From the NCBI GenBank assembly GCA_021199495.1, contig JAJQHY010000012.1, forward strand, positions 1 to 64,000: DNA of 64,000 nucleotides, given 5' to 3'. A program made the position numbers and the translations under genes. Positions within the stretch are counted from its first letter, which is position 1, and the number at the start of each line of letters is the position of its first letter. The notes below the pieces were generated by a model. That model searched no databases and was not told the origin of the DNA. It was given only the letters and a program-made list of their open reading frames with translations. This DNA is from Lachnospiraceae bacterium (lineage in GTDB: Bacteria > Bacillota > Clostridia > Lachnospirales > Lachnospiraceae). Positions 7,662-17,487 of this stretch are shown piece after piece.

Positions 7662-9325
7662 TCCCCTCCATCTTCTTCGGTGTACACCCATGTACCATCT
7701 TCTTCCTTGCGCAGCCCCAGCCCTATCATATAGTTATCAATCGCTTCGTTCAGCACATCTCCACATTTGAAGACAACTTCCATCCGGTTATCCTCATACA
7801 GATATACTGCATCCACAAATGCCTGAACCATTTCAGCGGTCAATCTGCTTGAGATTGGTATAGACGCTGCCTGCTCCGTGATCTGCCTGAGTCCCGATAT
7901 TTCTGCATCTTCTTCCTGCAAGATATCCTCGCAATGCTTGATTTTTGCCTGTATCTCTTCAATCTGCTCTGAAATCTTACGCTTTTTGGTAAGGTACTCA
8001 TCCCTTCCAACCACTCCGTCTGCATATGCTTCATACTGGCGTACCCGTTCCTCCTGCAAAATTTCCAGGTCCTTCTGTAACTTTTCTGTATCAGGCAGTT
8101 CCAGACTCATTGACTTCGCAACGCTATCTTCCTGCAGTTTTCCCTGCAGGAACTTAGCCGTCTGCAGCATATTCCGAATGGCATAGGAGACATTCGCATT
8201 CACAATCGGTTCCCTGAATTTGCCCCCATAGCAGGAAGAATGGAAACCAACATTCCGCTTATAGGGACAGCGAAATATTCCTTCTCCCTCCACGATTTTA
8301 TATTCCATCAGCCGCTTACAGTTTCCACAGCGGGCAAACTTTTTCAAAGGATATTCCGATTTATTCTTTTGATAGCCTTTACCGCAAGTACGTATCACTT
8401 CTCTGGCAGCTTCATATTCCTCGTGTGTCACAATCGCCTCGTGCGCGCCCTCATAAATAATCCGCTCATCTTCCGGTACCTTGACTCTCGTATTACTGCC
8501 CAGCACCAGCTTCTTCTTTTTGCCCATAACAAGTGCGCCGGTGTATTCATATTTATTAAGGGTGATCCATACCTTCGATGTTGACCATAATAATTCGCTG
8601 TCCGGACAGACGTTGCTGTTTCCTCCATGCCTGTTATGCTCTTTCATATACTGCCCTGGCGTTGGAATTTTTTCCTCGTTCAGCCGATACGCGATCTGCG
8701 ATGTGTTACACCCTTCCAGTGCCAGGTCAAATACCCTGCGGACATATTTTGAAGCGACTGGATCAATCTCCCACTTTCCGTTGCTCCCGATCTTCTTTAA
8801 ATAGCCGTAAGGCACATCCGCAGATGTGGCATACCCCTGTTTCCACTTCACTTCAAACGCCGAGCGCACCTTTTTTGATATGTCCCTGCTGTACAGGTTA
8901 TTGATCAGATTGGTTACTGCAAGGTCAAGACCCATCCCCACGCCTCCATGCGCCGCACTATCAAAATTATTATTCACGGCAATGAACCGGACTCCCAGCA
9001 CTGGAAAAATCTGTTCTATGTAGTCACCAACGCCAATGTAATCACGACCAAGGCGCGAGAGGTCTTTCACGAGAATACACTGAATCAGTCCAGCTTTTGC
9101 ATCCTCTACCAGCTTTTTAAAACCGGGGCGTTCAAAATTTGTGCCTGTATAACCATCGTCTACATACTCTTTGACTTCCCCTATCAGGTCATCGTGTCTC
9201 TCAACATAAGACTGCAGGAGAACCCTCTGGTTTTCAATGCTGTTGCTCTCATCTTTGTTATCGGAGCCTAAGTCTCCATCCGACATAGAGAGTCGTAAAT
9301 AAAAAGCTAGGGTAACATCATTCAT
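7658..9325 (-). CDS. Large serine recombinase D'
   Basis: A 555-residue recombinase with all canonical parts: catalytic serine in FYLRLSMSDGD near residue 11, arginine motif LVKDLSRLGRDYIG, recombinase domain with VPYGYL and EYTGALVMGKKK, zinc ribbon RCGNCKRL...C, and a coiled-coil segment near 430-490. The start at 9325 overlaps the stop of gene C' by 8 bases and begins right before the first beta strand; 36 additional codons upstream look like out-of-frame sequence. It is closely similar along its length to recombinase D (12554-14278), its duplicate. It should be active. Confidence 0.9.
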   Translation of the reverse strand: MNDVTLAFYLRLSMSDGDLGSDNKDESNSIENQRVLLQSYVERHDDLIGEVKEYVDDGYTGTNFERPGFKKLVEDAKAGLIQCILVKDLSRLGRDYIGVGDYIEQIFPVLGVRFIAVNNNFDSAAHGGVGMGLDLAVTNLINNLYSRDISKKVRSAFEVKWKQGYATSADVPYGYLKKIGSNGKWEIDPVASKYVRRVFDLALEGCNTSQIAYRLNEEKIPTPGQYMKEHNRHGGNSNVCPDSELLWSTSKVWITLNKYEYTGALVMGKKKKLVLGSNTRVKVPEDERIIYEGAHEAIVTHEEYEAAREVIRTCGKGYQKNKSEYPLKKFARCGNCKRLMEYKIVEGEGIFRCPYKRNVGFHSSCYGGKFREPIVNANVSYAIRNMLQTAKFLQGKLQEDSVAKSMSLELPDTEKLQKDLEILQEERVRQYEAYADGVVGRDEYLTKKRKISEQIEEIQAKIKHCEDILQEEDAEISGLRQITEQAASIPISSRLTAEMVQAFVDAVYLYEDNRMEVVFKCGDVLNEAIDNYMIGLGLRKEEDGTWVYTEEDGGE

Positions 9326-11027
9326 TAGCCATTTCCTCCATGCACTCAGCAAGCTCCCGGTAGACATCCGCACACTTAAACCGAAGTTCCAGTGTATTGT
9401 CTTTTCCGATATAAATCCTGTCCACCAGTTCATTCACCAGCTCCTGGTTAAATTCACGGCAGTCAAGATATTTCTCCAGATGATTCGCCAGATTCATAAA
9501 AGCCTCCGCTTTCTTTTCAAGCCGGTGAAGTTTCTCCATTGTAATCTGCAGTTTTGCCTCCAACTCCTGCTTTTCAGAAATATAATGCTCTTTCATGAAC
9601 TGATACTCTTCCTTGTCCAGGATTTCCTCTGTATAATCTATATACAGTTTTTCCTTACGCTCCTCCGTTTCTGCAATCCGGGCTGCAAGCGAAGCTGCTT
9701 TTTTCTTCGCATTGGCGAACGCACTGGCGCTGTTATCAGAAGCCATCATATCTTTGAGCAGCTTTTTCCTGTCGCACGAGACCCGGATGAAAGAACGAAT
9801 TTGATCCATCACAACAATCATCAGCCATTTTGTCTGATAAGGGCGGAGCGTGTTGGGACATGCCTCGCCCTTGTCCCTGCAAAAATAAATGCTGTGCTTT
9901 TCTGTTTCTCCGGGGGAATGATGCCGCCTGAGAAAATTCATCTTTTTGCGGCAGCACCCGCAAAATACCTTGCCCTGAAAATAATTCGGCAGCATCTCCC
10001 GTTCCTCTGCATTCTTCGCACAGCCTTCATGATGTATTCTCACATTTTCCTGTATTATGCTCTGTGCAGACTCAAAATCCTCCCTGAGAATAATAGGCTC
10101 ATGATGATCTTTGTAAATTATCCAATCTTCCTTATCTACCTTCTTACTCGTATATCCCTTAATCAGAGAAGTCTCCGTCTTATGGTGTATCATGTCGCCT
10201 GTGTATTCCTGATTGATCGCGATGCGGCGGACAGCCTGATAATTCCAATCACCAACGAATTTTCCAACCCTTCTTCCATAGTTCCCATGCCATTCTGCCG
10301 GCGATGGCAGTCCGATCAGTTTCAGCCTGTTTGCAATCTCTTTCATCGATAATCCATCAAGCAGCCAGTGAAACACAACCCGGATTATGCTCGCCGCTTC
10401 TTCATCCGGAACAAACTTCGTTTTATCCTCACTCAGATGATAACCATACGGCGGATGCACAATCAGGGGCGCATCCTCTTTCTGCCAGCGCGCCTCAAAA
10501 GAAGCCGTCACCTTTTTGGAAATATCTTTTGCGTAAAGGCTGTTGACCATGTTCTTAATCGGCACGGCAAGGCTTTCCACGTCCTCTTTTCTGGAATTAT
10601 CGAAGTCATCCGTCACTGCAATAAAGCGGATATTCATTCTTGGAAAAATCGTTTCCAGATAATGCCCCGTCTCCAGATAATCACGACCAAAACGCGAGAG
10701 GTCCTTCACTACAATGCACTGAATCTTCCCCGAACAGGCGTCCTGCATCATACGCTCAAACTCCGGCCTGTCGAAATTTGTCCCCGTATAACCGTTGTCT
10801 ACATAGGTATCCGTTAATACCAGGTCCGGATTCTGGTTTATGTAATTATGTACAAGAGCTATCTGCGTCCTAAGCGAATCATCCGTTTCATTCCCGCCAT
10901 TTTCCAATGAAAGACGCGCATATGCGCCAGTCCTGAGCTGTACTTTATTCTGCTTGATTTTCTCTTCCAGGATTTCAATCCCTTCTGCTTGTTGTTTATT
11001 CAGGTTTTTTCTGCTTTTCCGCGCCAT
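9318..11027 (-). CDS. Large serine recombinase C'
   Basis: A 569-residue recombinase. It begins with MARKSRK, followed by a basic 35-residue leader and the catalytic domain (AYARLSLENGGNETDDS, VVKDLSRFGRDYLETG). The recombinase domain includes HPPYGYHLS and EYTGDM. The zinc ribbon has CGCCRKKM with later Cys residues (YFCRDKGEAC), and a long coiled coil spans about 430-510. It starts directly after gene B' and overlaps D'. It is a duplicate of C (14268-15965); the shared MARKSRK start and the NETDDS, SLAVPIKNMVN and RFIAVTDDFDNSR motifs show this. Catalytic residues are intact. Confidence 0.9.
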   Translation of the reverse strand: MARKSRKNLNKQQAEGIEILEEKIKQNKVQLRTGAYARLSLENGGNETDDSLRTQIALVHNYINQNPDLVLTDTYVDNGYTGTNFDRPEFERMMQDACSGKIQCIVVKDLSRFGRDYLETGHYLETIFPRMNIRFIAVTDDFDNSRKEDVESLAVPIKNMVNSLYAKDISKKVTASFEARWQKEDAPLIVHPPYGYHLSEDKTKFVPDEEAASIIRVVFHWLLDGLSMKEIANRLKLIGLPSPAEWHGNYGRRVGKFVGDWNYQAVRRIAINQEYTGDMIHHKTETSLIKGYTSKKVDKEDWIIYKDHHEPIILREDFESAQSIIQENVRIHHEGCAKNAEEREMLPNYFQGKVFCGCCRKKMNFLRRHHSPGETEKHSIYFCRDKGEACPNTLRPYQTKWLMIVVMDQIRSFIRVSCDRKKLLKDMMASDNSASAFANAKKKAASLAARIAETEERKEKLYIDYTEEILDKEEYQFMKEHYISEKQELEAKLQITMEKLHRLEKKAEAFMNLANHLEKYLDCREFNQELVNELVDRIYIGKDNTLELRFKCADVYRELAECMEEMANE

Positions 11028-12557
11028 TTATTCTTCCTCCAATTCTACGTTGATCCACTCCTTTGGCAGCATCTCTTTCCATTCATTCATTTTCGGCGTA
11101 ATTTCTATTTTTTCAAAATCCACGATCTCCACCATCTCAATCCATTTGCTGGTATGCTGCGACTCCAGTTTTTCCGGGATATTAATATCGCGGAACAGCT
11201 TCACCCACCTGTTGCTCCTGCTGAAAATCTTTCTGATTTCCCCGGCCTTCTGCATGATGGACTGGAATTGATCTTCACATTCCTGACTGACAATCAGATA
11301 CTCCTGTTCGGCAGCCTGATAAGCTTCCTCGCTCATCCGACCAGCATCATATGCCATGTGCCTATCCATACGCTCCGTACAAAGATTTTGCAATCTGGCA
11401 AACACCTCCTGAGCCTGCAGACTGTTATCTTCAAGTCTGGCTTTTTCATACGTTTCTTTTTCCTCCGTCCCCAGCATTTTGAGTACATGAGCCGCCTGCG
11501 CCTTTTCGTGGTACAGAAATCTTTTGATCTCCGCAAGCACCTCATCCTGCGGAATATAATTTCTCTTCCCTTCCTTCAATGTGAGATTGCCATAAGCACT
11601 TACCATATAAACCCGCCTACCGACCGCATTAGGAGAAGACCGGCACACCAGATACTTTCCTGTATTCTTATCCCGTATTTTCTTGGTCAGAATAAATATC
11701 TCTTTCCGACAGCCTTCTCTCCTTTTGGATAGAGTGTTCGCAAGCCGTTTTTGTACTTCATCATACAGTTCACGGCTCACAATCACCGGCACCGTCATCT
11801 TAATGTCTCTGTTGCCCATCCTGCAGACGCCTTCTCCGGTATAAACAGACCAGCCTAAAATATGTTTAATCACAGATGGGCACCACTTTTTTTCTTCACT
11901 CGTATCTACGTCACGCCCGACAAGTCTCGCTTTGTGCTGGTCTGGTCGTTCAATTCCGAGTTCATCCAGTTTTCTCGCGACCTTGGAAAACGATAAGCCC
12001 TCCGCATATAACTGGAAAATAAGCCGAACTGTCTCTGCCGCTTCTTCATCGATCAGTAATTCTTTCCTGTCCTCAGAATAGATGTACCCGTACCTGGCCT
12101 GACCAGTTCCGTGCTTTCCATCGTCAATCGTCTGCTGCAAAAACTCTTTGGCATTTTCTCCGATAAAGTCACCGTGCTTTTTTTCAAAAAAAGCTTCTAC
12201 CTCTTCCCTGCTTTTATCCAGGCTGCAGAAATCATCCTCCACAATCGCGAAATGAATATTGGCAGGATAAAAGGTCTGCTGAATCACTTCCTTGAAAAAT
12301 CCGAACGACCGTCCAAAATGAAAGACCGTATCAAAAACGATTCCGTCAAATTCCCTGTTGACTCCGTCCTGAACCATCTGATTGAACGCTTCCATGGCAT
12401 CCGGAGAATTTTTACGGTCACAATACTTTTTCTCAATCTTCCAGTCCTTTGCTCTCATATATTCCTGTATCCGCTCATTCTGAACGCGGATAGCATCCGG
12501 CGCGTTCTCCGCATTTCTCTTATAAGAAACCATCCTGGTATAACTGACCCATCTCAT
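11028..12557 (-). CDS. Degenerate serine recombinase B'
   Basis: A 509-residue recombinase-family protein with a deviant active site. The first strand reads WVSYTRMVSYKRN, with the serine one position later than in YxRLS. The RP motif before the alpha-D helix is lost. The arginine motif reads FDTVFHFGRSF, so the first arginine is His. The recombinase domain is recognisable (RYGYIYSEDR, YTGEGVCRMG), but the CxxC zinc ribbon is gone. A helical C-terminal segment is retained. It overlaps gene D by 4 bases and abuts C'. Its full length and its similarity to B argue for a maintained accessory subunit rather than decay. Confidence 0.75.
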   Translation of the reverse strand: MRWVSYTRMVSYKRNAENAPDAIRVQNERIQEYMRAKDWKIEKKYCDRKNSPDAMEAFNQMVQDGVNREFDGIVFDTVFHFGRSFGFFKEVIQQTFYPANIHFAIVEDDFCSLDKSREEVEAFFEKKHGDFIGENAKEFLQQTIDDGKHGTGQARYGYIYSEDRKELLIDEEAAETVRLIFQLYAEGLSFSKVARKLDELGIERPDQHKARLVGRDVDTSEEKKWCPSVIKHILGWSVYTGEGVCRMGNRDIKMTVPVIVSRELYDEVQKRLANTLSKRREGCRKEIFILTKKIRDKNTGKYLVCRSSPNAVGRRVYMVSAYGNLTLKEGKRNYIPQDEVLAEIKRFLYHEKAQAAHVLKMLGTEEKETYEKARLEDNSLQAQEVFARLQNLCTERMDRHMAYDAGRMSEEAYQAAEQEYLIVSQECEDQFQSIMQKAGEIRKIFSRSNRWVKLFRDINIPEKLESQHTSKWIEMVEIVDFEKIEITPKMNEWKEMLPKEWINVELEEE

Positions 12558-14278
12558 GTTTCTGACTCCTTCCTGTCCCCAACGGCTGCATTCTCTTTCA
12601 TCTCGCTGTCATTCCTTCCATCCTCTGCAGGGTATATCCAGCTGCCATCCTCACCCTTTGTCATGCCAGAGTCCAGGAAATACTTTTCCAGTGCTTCCTG
12701 AAACACATCTTCACATTTAAAAACAATCTTCATGCTGTCACCATCCAGATACACCGCCTCTACAAAAGCCTGTACTAATTCCTGAGACAACCTATTCGTC
12801 TGCGGGTACACAGAAGCCTTTTCAGCAACTTCCTGAAGGCAATCTACAGGTTTACTCTCCACGCGGAGTATCTCCCTTACCTCCCAAATCTTATTTTCTA
12901 TTGCCTCAATCTTTTCTGTCAGTTCTTTTTTCTTTTTAAGATACGCATTCTTATCAATCACGCCGTCAGCGTATGCTTCGTACTGTCGCATCCGTTCCGC
13001 TTTCAATATCTCCATATCGCTGACCAGCTTTTCTTCCGGTTCAGGTATATCAAGCTGCATTGTTCTCCTGGCATTCCTGTCCTGTAACTTCTCATGCAAA
13101 AAACGGGCTGAGTGAATTACATTTTGGATTGCATAAGCCACTCTCATATTGATTATTGCTTCTCTATAAAATCCGTTATAGCATTTGGAAAAACTGCCCA
13201 CAGATCTTTTACTGGAGCACACAAAACAGCCTTCACCATTTCGTGTTCCATATGTCAACAGCCTGTTACAGTTGCCGCAACGGACAATCTTCTTTAAAGG
13301 ATACTCCCACTCTGTTTTGTATGACATAGGGCTGACTGAACGGATCGCGCCCTGTGCTTCCTCAAATTCCTCATGGGTCACTATCGCTTCGTGGGCATTT
13401 TCTGTAATGATACGATCTTTCTCCTTAACACTCCTGACAGCGCGGCTTCCCAGAGAAATTGTCTTATTTTTCCTCATGACCAAAGCCCCTGTGTATTCAT
13501 ATCTCTTGAGCATGTTACTTACAATAGAAGGCTTCCACAGCATTTCACTGTCAGGCGCAATCCAAGCTGAACCAGCAAGCACCTTATTCGTCATCTTTGC
13601 ATACAAACCCGGTGTGGGAATCCGTTCCCTGTTCAGTTGAGCTGCAATCTGAGTCGTGTTCTTCCCCTCCAACGCAAGATCAAACACTCTTCTCACATAT
13701 TTAGAGGCAACCGGATCGATCACCCAGCGCTGTTTGCTTGTCCTGTCCCAGAGATATCCGAATGGCACCCTGGACGCAGTGGGACAGCCCTGTTTCCATT
13801 TTGTTTCAAAGGTCGATCGGATTTTTTTCGATACATCCCGGCTGTACAGGCTGTTAACCAGATTGCTCATAGCAAGGTCAAGCCCCATTGTCGCCCCTAC
13901 ATATTTGGCGCTGTCAAAATTATTATTGACAGCAATAAACCTGACTCCAAGTAAAGGGAAGATTTGTTCAATATAATCTCCGACGCCGATATAATCCCTG
14001 CCAAGCCGGGAAAGGTCTTTCACGAGGATACAGGCTATCTCGCCACTTTGGACATCTTTCATCATCTTCTGGAATCCGGGTCTTTCAAAATTTGTCCCGG
14101 TATAACCATCATCGACATACTCCCTGATGTCACATTCCAGGTCATCCCTGCCCTCGATATAATTCAGCAGCAGCTGACGCTGGTTCTCGATACTGTTGCT
14201 CTCATCCTTATTGTCCCTGCCCAGATCGCCGTCCGACATGGAAAGGCGCAGATATAATGCATTCACTTTAGCTAACAT
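12554..14278 (-). CDS. Large serine recombinase D
   Basis: A 574-residue recombinase. Catalytic serine lies in LYLRLSMSDGDLG, the arginine motif is VKDLSRLGRDYIGVGDYIEQ, the recombinase domain has VPFGYLWD and EYTGALVMRKNK, and the zinc ribbon has RCGNCNRLL with FVCSSKRSVGSFSKC. A coiled coil spans about 440-510. The ATG at 14278 overlaps the stop of gene C by 11 bases; a longer reading upstream would add 32 residues that do not fit the family. It is the duplicate of D' and probably active. D'/D similarity is highest in the catalytic domain and lower in the C-terminal DNA-binding parts, as expected if site preference has diverged. Confidence 0.9.
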   Translation of the reverse strand: MLAKVNALYLRLSMSDGDLGRDNKDESNSIENQRQLLLNYIEGRDDLECDIREYVDDGYTGTNFERPGFQKMMKDVQSGEIACILVKDLSRLGRDYIGVGDYIEQIFPLLGVRFIAVNNNFDSAKYVGATMGLDLAMSNLVNSLYSRDVSKKIRSTFETKWKQGCPTASRVPFGYLWDRTSKQRWVIDPVASKYVRRVFDLALEGKNTTQIAAQLNRERIPTPGLYAKMTNKVLAGSAWIAPDSEMLWKPSIVSNMLKRYEYTGALVMRKNKTISLGSRAVRSVKEKDRIITENAHEAIVTHEEFEEAQGAIRSVSPMSYKTEWEYPLKKIVRCGNCNRLLTYGTRNGEGCFVCSSKRSVGSFSKCYNGFYREAIINMRVAYAIQNVIHSARFLHEKLQDRNARRTMQLDIPEPEEKLVSDMEILKAERMRQYEAYADGVIDKNAYLKKKKELTEKIEAIENKIWEVREILRVESKPVDCLQEVAEKASVYPQTNRLSQELVQAFVEAVYLDGDSMKIVFKCEDVFQEALEKYFLDSGMTKGEDGSWIYPAEDGRNDSEMKENAAVGDRKESET

Positions 14279-15965
14279 CACAATCAACCTCCGTACAATC
14301 CAGCCATTGCTGGTAAGCGTCATTACATTTGAAGCGAATCTCAATCGAATTATCAATGCCGATATAAATCGCATCTACCAGCTCCCTGACAAGCCCCTCA
14401 TCAAACTCCCTGCAGTCAAGATACTGTTCCAGATGCTTCACCTGTTCATCGATAAGGCGTGCCTTTTTCTGCATACTCTGCAATGTCTGTGAAGTTTCCC
14501 TTAGCTGTTCTTCAAGCTTCTGCCGCTCGGAAATGTAGCGTTCCTTCATACACTGGTATTCCTCTTTTTCAAGAAGACCGCCAACATAATCTTCATATAG
14601 AGTTGTTTTACGCTCTTCGGTCTGCTCTATCCGATAGGAAAGCGACGTTATCTTCTTCTGTATTGAAGCAACCTTGCTCCCTTCGTCCTTTCCGTCCATC
14701 AGACATTTCATCATACGCCCTCTGTCACACATTGCCTTAATCATCAGGTTGATCTGATCCATCACCAGGATTCGCAAAAGCTTATCTGGAATGGAATGGT
14801 TTCTGCATAGGGCAGTCTCATCCTTTGATTTACAAAAATATGTTCCGTATGAGGTATCCGCCCCCACAGTATGCTTACATCGCATAAATGTCATGTGCCT
14901 CCCGCAGCAACCGCAGTAAATGATCCCGCGGAAAACGTTTGTTGTTTCAGCGCGTTCTTTTTCACTTTTTATCAAACGCTCTTTGAGGGTTCGTTTATTC
15001 CCTTCCAGAATTTTCTGAACCGCATCATAATCTGACCGGAGTACGACCGCCTCATGATGGTTCCGATGAATCACCCAATCGTCCCTTTCCACCGGCTGCG
15101 GCTTAAGTCCCTTATACGCAGCACGCTTTGTTTTCCCGGATGCAAGGTCGCCAGCAAAAATCGGATTTTCAAGGTATCGACCGATGGTGCTTGTCCGCCA
15201 CGGCCCATTGTTCTCTTCCAGCGTCTCATCCAGCCGTTTTTCCTTCGGTCTTGGCGCTTTCAACAGATCGAGCCGTTTTGTGATCTCATATTTAGAGACA
15301 CCCATCAAAAACCACTGATACATCACCCGTATATAACACGCCTTACTCTCGTCAATGGCATAATTATTTTTTTCTTCGTCAATGACATAGCCATATGGAG
15401 GGAAGCCATTCAGCAAATCCCCTCGTTCGCGCTTCATTTCATAAACCGAAACGAGCTTTTTGGATATGTCCCGTGCGTACATGCCGTTTACCATGTTTTT
15501 AATCGGTACAGCCAGGCTTTCCACATCCTCCTGGCGTGAATTATCAAAATCGTCGGTGACTGCAATAAACCGGACTTTCAGGCGTGGAAATATTGTTTCG
15601 AGATAATACCCCATCTCCAGATAATCACGACCAAAACGCGAAAGGTCTTTTACTACAATGCACTGTATCTTTCCGCTGCGCACATCACCCATCAGGCGTT
15701 CAAACTCCGGACGATCAAAGTTCATGCCCGAATAACCGTTATCCACATATGTATCTATGAGCTGCAAATCCTTGTGCTCCTGTATAAAGTTATGAATCAG
15801 CATGACTTGTGTCTTTATGGAATCGTCGGTTTCATTCCCGCTGTTTTCCGAGGACAGCCTTGCATATGCCGCTGTCGGCAGCTTCACTCCCTGTGCCGCC
15901 GTATCCATCACCTGTTGAACCTCCGGCAATAAACCAGCCGGCTTTTTTCTGCTTTTCCTTGCCAT
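14268..15965 (-). CDS. Large serine recombinase C
   Basis: A 565-residue recombinase. It begins MARKSRKKPAG; the catalytic domain carries AYARLSSENSGNETDDS and VVKDLSRFGRDYLEMG. The recombinase domain has FPPYGYVID. The zinc ribbon is YCGCCGRHMTF with later YFCKSKDE, and a coiled coil lies around 430-505. Its start is 1 base from the stop of gene B and its end overlaps gene D. Catalytic residues are all present. It is a diverged duplicate of C' (9318-11027). Confidence 0.9.
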   Translation of the reverse strand: MARKSRKKPAGLLPEVQQVMDTAAQGVKLPTAAYARLSSENSGNETDDSIKTQVMLIHNFIQEHKDLQLIDTYVDNGYSGMNFDRPEFERLMGDVRSGKIQCIVVKDLSRFGRDYLEMGYYLETIFPRLKVRFIAVTDDFDNSRQEDVESLAVPIKNMVNGMYARDISKKLVSVYEMKRERGDLLNGFPPYGYVIDEEKNNYAIDESKACYIRVMYQWFLMGVSKYEITKRLDLLKAPRPKEKRLDETLEENNGPWRTSTIGRYLENPIFAGDLASGKTKRAAYKGLKPQPVERDDWVIHRNHHEAVVLRSDYDAVQKILEGNKRTLKERLIKSEKERAETTNVFRGIIYCGCCGRHMTFMRCKHTVGADTSYGTYFCKSKDETALCRNHSIPDKLLRILVMDQINLMIKAMCDRGRMMKCLMDGKDEGSKVASIQKKITSLSYRIEQTEERKTTLYEDYVGGLLEKEEYQCMKERYISERQKLEEQLRETSQTLQSMQKKARLIDEQVKHLEQYLDCREFDEGLVRELVDAIYIGIDNSIEIRFKCNDAYQQWLDCTEVDCDVS

Positions 15966-15966
15966 C

Positions 15967-17487
15967 CTATTCTTCTGCTCCTTCCTTAAGCCATTCTTCC
16001 GGAAGTCTGTCCATCCATTCGGATTCTTTCAAGATGACCTCGATATTTTTCTCTTTATCCACCAGGACGATACCGATCCACTTTACGATATGCTCATGCT
16101 CAAGGTTTTCCGGTATTTCAATTTCTCTGTATAAAGCCACCCACGGATTCGCTGTGCTGAATGTCCTGCGCACGATCTCCACTTCGTTCATTACGGCTTT
16201 AAACTGTGCTTCGCATTCCAAAAACTGTTTCTGATACCCTTGCTCTACCTCTGTAATTGCTGCGGTATCATCCTCCTGAGTGTTATGGGTACGGTAAAAA
16301 TCCATCCTCTCCAAATAGAGATCATTCATCCTGTTGAACAGAAATTGCGCTTTTTCCCGTAACGGCTTCAATTCTGCCTCAACCATTTCTTCGCGTTCCT
16401 CTTCCTGCAGCAGCCGGTTGATATAACGAGCCTGTTTGACAGCGGTTGAAATTGCATTCCTGACGACTAAATGTACTGTCTCGCATGATATATAATTTTT
16501 TCTTCGCTCCGGTTTGCTTTTACTGAAAACATAAACCATCTCTCCGGTGCCTAGCGGAGACAAAATCCTCGTCAATGCAATTCCGGTTTCCTTAGAATAA
16601 ATCCGTTTGTGAAGCAAACCTGTCTGTGTCGTTTTTCCCTGCTGCTCCTGCGGCACCCTTTTCAAAGCCCCAATACGCTCCTGCACCGCCGTAAAGGTTT
16701 CCTCAGAAACGATCTGCGGAACCGGATAATCTACCATAACCCCTTTCACCTTACGGGTGGCCTGTCCCATATAAATAGGACTCTCCAGTATTTTTCGTAT
16801 CGAACTTCCTATCCACTTGGCGGGAACAATCACATTTGGCACTTTACCTGCCACGATTGCCTTTTGTTCCTGCGGTGGGGTAACGCCCCGTTCATTTAAC
16901 TCTTTTGCAATGGCGGAATAGTTCTTCCCGTCCAGGAACATCTGGTATATCTGACGTACTATGGATGCTCCCTCTTCCTCGATTTCAAGGCTGCTGTGAT
17001 CTTTAGATAAAACAAATCCATACCGTATCAGCGTTGGACTAATCTTTCCGCTGTCAGAAACTTTCTTATGCCTAAGTGCACAGTCATCTGCATACCACTC
17101 GGAGCGTTTCTCAGTGAAATACTCCGTCACCTTCTGTTTTTCTTTTCCCACGCTGCAGAAGTCATCTTCCACAACAGCAAAGTGGATTCCGGCAGGATAA
17201 AACGTCTCATAGAGTATTTCAATCGCTGTCCACAAATCCCTCCCGCATCGGAAAACAGACTCGACAACAACTCCATCAAATTCTCTTTTCATGCCCTCCT
17301 GAACCATCTGGTTGAAAGACTCTGTCTCATCAGCAGAATATTTGCGGTCACTGTATTTCCTACTGACTTTGAAGCCATGCTCTTTCATATATGTTTCTAT
17401 GTGGGCATTCTGCCTGCTGATAATATCCGGAGGATTTTCTTCACCCTTCCTGCTGGACACTGCCCTTGTATAACTGACCCATCTCAT
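15967..17487 (-). CDS. Degenerate serine recombinase B
   Basis: A 506-residue recombinase-family protein, duplicate of B'. The first strand reads WVSYTRAVSSRKGEEN, with serine displaced by one position from the usual YxRLS. The RP motif is absent (DETESFNQMVQ). The arginine motif reads VESVFRCGRDLW: unlike B' it keeps both arginines but has Phe in place of Ser. The recombinase domain is present (LIRYGFVLSKD, IYMGQATRKVKG), but there is no CxxC zinc ribbon. It overlaps gene A by 4 bases. It is probably impaired in cleavage and may act as an accessory or directionality subunit; that is inferred. Confidence 0.75.
   Translation of the reverse strand: MRWVSYTRAVSSRKGEENPPDIISRQNAHIETYMKEHGFKVSRKYSDRKYSADETESFNQMVQEGMKREFDGVVVESVFRCGRDLWTAIEILYETFYPAGIHFAVVEDDFCSVGKEKQKVTEYFTEKRSEWYADDCALRHKKVSDSGKISPTLIRYGFVLSKDHSSLEIEEEGASIVRQIYQMFLDGKNYSAIAKELNERGVTPPQEQKAIVAGKVPNVIVPAKWIGSSIRKILESPIYMGQATRKVKGVMVDYPVPQIVSEETFTAVQERIGALKRVPQEQQGKTTQTGLLHKRIYSKETGIALTRILSPLGTGEMVYVFSKSKPERRKNYISCETVHLVVRNAISTAVKQARYINRLLQEEEREEMVEAELKPLREKAQFLFNRMNDLYLERMDFYRTHNTQEDDTAAITEVEQGYQKQFLECEAQFKAVMNEVEIVRRTFSTANPWVALYREIEIPENLEHEHIVKWIGIVLVDKEKNIEVILKESEWMDRLPEEWLKEGAEE

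Noticed and set aside
9326-9433. Longer N-terminus of recombinase D' (and similarly of D at 14279-14374)
   Set aside because: The added residues precede the first beta strand of the family, have no ribosome site and overlap the coding end of the upstream recombinase.
9480-10352. A 290-codon plus-strand open frame inside recombinase C'
   Set aside because: It is antisense to a clear recombinase and its product is His/Cys/Phe-rich with no domain; it is a shadow of the real coding frame.
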